From the NCBI GenBank assembly GCA_916610825.1, contig OU744447.1, positions 10,275,751 to 10,339,750 on the forward strand: 64,000 nt of DNA, in the 5' to 3' direction. A model generated the notes under the pieces. The model made no database searches. It was not told the DNA's origin and worked only from the letters and a program-made list of their open reading frames with translations. The stretch comes from Haliclystus octoradiatus (lineage: Eukaryota; Cnidaria; Staurozoa; Stauromedusae; Haliclystidae). The position numbers were made by a program, and so were the translations under genes. Positions 60,957 to 64,000 of the stretch are shown here, in pieces (within the stretch, counting starts at the first letter, position 1; every line of letters starts with the position of its first letter).

Positions 60957-62530
60957 TGAAAGCGAGATAATGCATCAGCAATCCCGTTGTTGATGCCAGC
61001 AATATGCTGTGAAGTGAAAGAAAAATTCTGTTGTGCGGCCACAAATAGTAATTTTCTTAATAGTAGCATGATTACAGGAACCTTGAAGTCCGACAATGAG
61101 AATGTGAACAACTGCTTCGTTGTCGCATCGAAAATTTACATGACAACGCGTCCAGTCTGAACCCCAAATGTGAGCTGCAACTACAATGGGGAACAGTTCC
61201 TTATATGCAATTGATTGCTCTGCTTGATATTTGCTCCAGATGCCATTAAACCAATTTCCTTGGTAGTATGCACCATAACCCATTGAACCAGAAGCATCAG
61301 TAAACAATTCAAATTCAGCGATTGTTGGCATTCTTGGGAACAACCAAAAACTGACGCCATTCCATTGACCAAGGAAGTTATGCCACCAAAACAAATCTTG
61401 CTTAAACTCGCAATTCAGTCGCACCGGATGAGAGTTTGATCTAAAGGAGCCCAGCAAATTCAACATACAGCGTATAAAGGTGCGACCAGGCCAAACTACT
61501 TTAGCTGCATGATGTAAATGACCAATAAGAGATTCCAATTCGTTGCGGTTACATCGCCGTTTGGAAACCCACGACTCTATCAGAGATTGAAGGTTGACCA
61601 GTTTGTCTGCTGGGAGACAAGCAGTCTGAGTTAGAGAGTCTAGCTCAATGCCTAGTACAACCATCGACGTAGAAGGTCCTTCACATTTTTTGGAATTGAG
61701 TGGTAGGCCCAATTCCCTGCATACCTCTTGTGCTAAATACCATTGGCGAGCACATTGATCTGAATCAGGTGGCCCTACCATGATAAAGTCGTCCAAATAG
61801 TGGAAAATATTTGACACATCAAAATGGAATGATAGAATCCATTCGACCGCTTCAGCCACTGCGTTGAAGATAAATGGTGCCGATCTCAACCCAAATGGTA
61901 GGGTCAAGTCTACAAAGTAATTGCCTCGCCACTTCATACCTAGTAATGCCCGGTCTGTCGGGTGAACTGGAATATTCCGGTAAGCAGCTTCAACATCAAA
62001 TTTTGCCATCAGCGCTCCAACCCCAAGGCTTCCTATCATTAAGAGAATCTGGTCTAGCTGGACATAATGCATACTAAATTCAGACTTATCAATGCCATCG
62101 TTGACGCTAGAGCCACAGGGGGCTGACAAATCTACTATGTCGCCATTTTCCTGGTTGATTCTTCTTAGGAATAACACCAAAGCTACTGACTTGAAGTCCG
62201 TTGATAGGAGGAATGTTGAAAGGGCCAGCAACTCTTCCTAAGTGTACTTCATTGTCCAGATAGTTATCAATCACTGAAGAATATTTGTGGGCCGAAGCAT
62301 TATTTTTTTTGGATGACTTGAGACGCTGCATAGGGTTAAAACCCAATCTAAAGCCTTCTCTGATTCCACTTATAAATTAAGAAGCAAATAAGGAATTAGG
62401 ATGAGAGGTCAAATAATAGGCAAAACGATCCACTTGTAAAGGAGTGATTGATGCAATTGAAGGCAAAAGACTGGCAGCTAGAACAAAAATCAAAACACAC
62501 TGAGCCACATCCAACAATTCTGCTCAATCA
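60872..62530 (-). pseudogene. Retroelement reverse transcriptase-RNase H, frameshifted
   Basis: The N-terminal part (62530 to about 62140) carries ITPLQVDRFAYYL and FGVIPKKNQPGKWR and is broken by a TAA at 62377-62379. A frameshift near 62140 leads to the main frame with IVDLSAPCGSSVNDGI, MAKFDVEAAYRNIPVHP, LPFGLRSAPFIFNAVAEAVE and the YLDD catalytic box (about 61786-61803). RNase H follows with TDASGSMGYGAY, KELFPIV and RCDNEAVV. A second frameshift near 61080 precedes HIAGINNGIADALSRFHWQ. The order is that of DIRS-type RT-RH proteins. Confidence 0.85.
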
Positions 62531-62536
62531 ACACTG

Positions 62537-62538
<2 letters not shown>

Positions 62539-62565
<27 letters not shown>
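62539..62565. repeat. A-tract of about 25 bases inside the retroelement
   Basis: An uninterrupted run of A on the plus strand just upstream (element sense) of the RT coding region. About 1 kb of sequence without recognisable coding (62566-63563) separates it from gag. It may mark a junction of an inserted sequence, or be a slipped microsatellite. Confidence 0.6.
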
Positions 62566-62567
<2 letters not shown>

Positions 62568-63563
62568 CGGATTACGAATATCGGTCCGCTATTCTGTATT
62601 CCGTATTTTGATTCGGTGTATCCGTTAAATTTGATTGCGGACTTCTCGGTCGTTACGTCTGAAAAGATCGGCTGCTACCTAAAATAAATTTTTTCGATCA
62701 TAGCTGATGAATTTGGCAGCTAAATGAGACAAACAAAGGGGGGGGGGGTGTTACACAATAACATTGGCCATGCCTTGGCCAATCTAAAAGAGGAAGCATT
62801 TATTAGCCAATCGGCTTCGACTACATTTTATAATGAACTATTGGATTGAGAAACGAATTTGTGAAGCTGCCTATTTGTTTGGTCTACAAGTAACGTTTTT
62901 TTTTTGGCGACACAAGCAAGGTAAACTATATGCCTTGAGATTTACTTGAATAGTAACGTAAATTTGCATTTAAGTTTTGATTTACAATTCAATCGGCTCC
63001 AATTTAATCTACACTCGTATAACAACATCGAAAGTTACAACAATAACCAGCGATCAAGGTGCGATAAATTGAATATATTTTTTCATTTACAGCTAACAGC
63101 AGTTTATGTTTTTGTAAATAAAACTGACAGTACTATTGCACGCATACATTCCTCGACCTTGGTTTGAAATCGTGACCTTATTGAAGTCGTGATAAACAAT
63201 GTTTCGCATAATTAAATCGTCACAGTTGAGACACTCAAAAACAAAAACAAGACATATTCTATGAATAAGCTCAATGACCAAAAACTCGCTTTTTTGTAAC
63301 ACATGCCTCGGTTTTCAGACTTATATGGCCACAAACAAGAAACTCAGAACAACCCTTCACCGTTTTTTAATGACAATAAATAGACACAAAAACACAACGA
63401 ATTGAATTGAGTGTAAAATAATCATTGAAACACTATGATAACATTAAGAAAAGAGTAAATAAGATAAAAACAATTATAAATCCACTAACTACTATTTTGT
63501 CAGTGAAGGAAATCAACAGAATAGAAATAAAATAAACAAACTAGACCAACATATATATAAGGA

Positions 63564-64000
63564 CTAACGCCGTTGCAACTGCCTGCTGTCGGAAGGCTTG
63601 AGAGGTTGTACCAAAGCTGGCACATTAGATTGTTTATTGCAGTCGACACTTCGATGGCTTTCTGAACATTTTGAACATATATGATTGAATCGGCATACTC
63701 CATACCGCGATGAACACCATCCACCGTTCCATGATGTGCATACTCGTAATCCGTTAGTGGTACCTCGTGGTTCTGCACCTCTTGTAGCTGTACCACCTTT
63801 TTCCGAACGCGTGTGGTCTAGTCGAGAGCGAACAACAGCTCCAGCAGTATGATACGTGTATAATTGATGGTTGATTAGAGACCAATCTGATTGTTGACTA
63901 GCTGCAGCGTGTTGTCGAAAGGCTGTATCATAGGACAACCACGCCCAGCAATTGAATTGGCGGAATAGCCGGATTATGACAAGTTTATAAGACGATAAGT
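63564..64000 (-). pseudogene. Retroelement gag, C-terminal part (partial at window edge)
   Basis: The open frame runs from the window edge to a stop at 63564. It contains SYDTAFRQHAAASQQSDWSL, typical of DIRS-type gag proteins, and a Cys/His cluster between VCTSWNGGWC and HRSVDC (zinc-knuckle-like, presumably nucleic-acid binding). Coding continues upstream of the first apparent start codon to base 64000 without a stop, so the N terminus is outside the window. Confidence 0.7.

Larger units (their letters stand above)
59034..64000 (-). mobile_element. DIRS/PAT-type tyrosine-recombinase retroelement (defective, 5' end outside window)
   Basis: Minus-strand order: gag (to 63564), RT-RNase H (about 62530-60872), tyrosine recombinase (60956 to about 59980), then a repeat-bearing 3' region. 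This is the layout of DIRS-like retroelements, which lack an integrase and use a tyrosine recombinase. A 105-bp direct repeat (59712-59816 and 59034-59138) flanks 573 bp, as expected of split direct repeats. The coding region has at least two frameshifts and two in-frame stops, so this copy is dead. It lies in a VPS13 intron in antisense orientation and interrupts an older family-A MITE. Confidence 0.88.

Overview
This is a 64-kb, AT-rich window of an animal nuclear genome. It holds spliced genes with GT-AG introns of about 0.1 to 9 kb, the standard genetic code, and many short inverted-repeat transposons, SINE-like sequences and one tyrosine-recombinase retroelement. No prokaryotic gene organisation is present. 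The three host genes are clear metazoan orthologues but differ from vertebrate sequences, so an invertebrate is likely. I cannot name the species.

Layout, left to right. (1) About 1-19468, minus strand: the 5' part of PI4KA (phosphatidylinositol 4-kinase alpha). Seventeen exons join in one reading frame to give the first 1046 residues; the catalytic domain lies off the left edge. (2) About 20000-43097, minus strand: a complete YTHDC1 (nuclear m6A reader). Sixteen exons join in frame to give 856 residues, with the YTH domain and its aromatic cage intact. Its 3' end lies about 0.5 kb upstream of the PI4KA start codon. The first intron is about 9.2 kb. (3) 43654 to beyond 58891, plus strand: the 5' part of a VPS13 gene of the A/C type, seventeen exons seen and at least one small exon not located. 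YTHDC1 and VPS13 diverge from a 556-bp gap that carries a perfect TGACGTCA site. (4) About 59034-64000, minus strand: a broken DIRS/PAT-type retroelement (gag, RT-RNase H, tyrosine recombinase) inside a VPS13 intron, antisense to it.

The introns are crowded with repeats. There is a TA-flanked MITE family of about 160-185 bp with at least eleven copies. A second family is built on the palindrome GTTCATGAAC between CCCTGTGAAAA / TTTTCACAGGG ends. Two TA-flanked elements of 1.07 and 1.68 kb are present, as is a Mutator-like MITE with 10-bp target duplications. There are also several long hairpins, two-copy repeats and a tRNA-derived SINE family.

Functionally, PI4KA makes PI4P at the plasma membrane, VPS13 proteins move lipids at membrane contact sites, and YTHDC1 reads m6A in nuclear RNA. 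Their adjacency may be chance. I found no sign of a wholly new system. The most informative items are the repeat architecture of the retroelement, the shared YTHDC1/VPS13 promoter, and the rewritten basic N-terminal region of YTHDC1.
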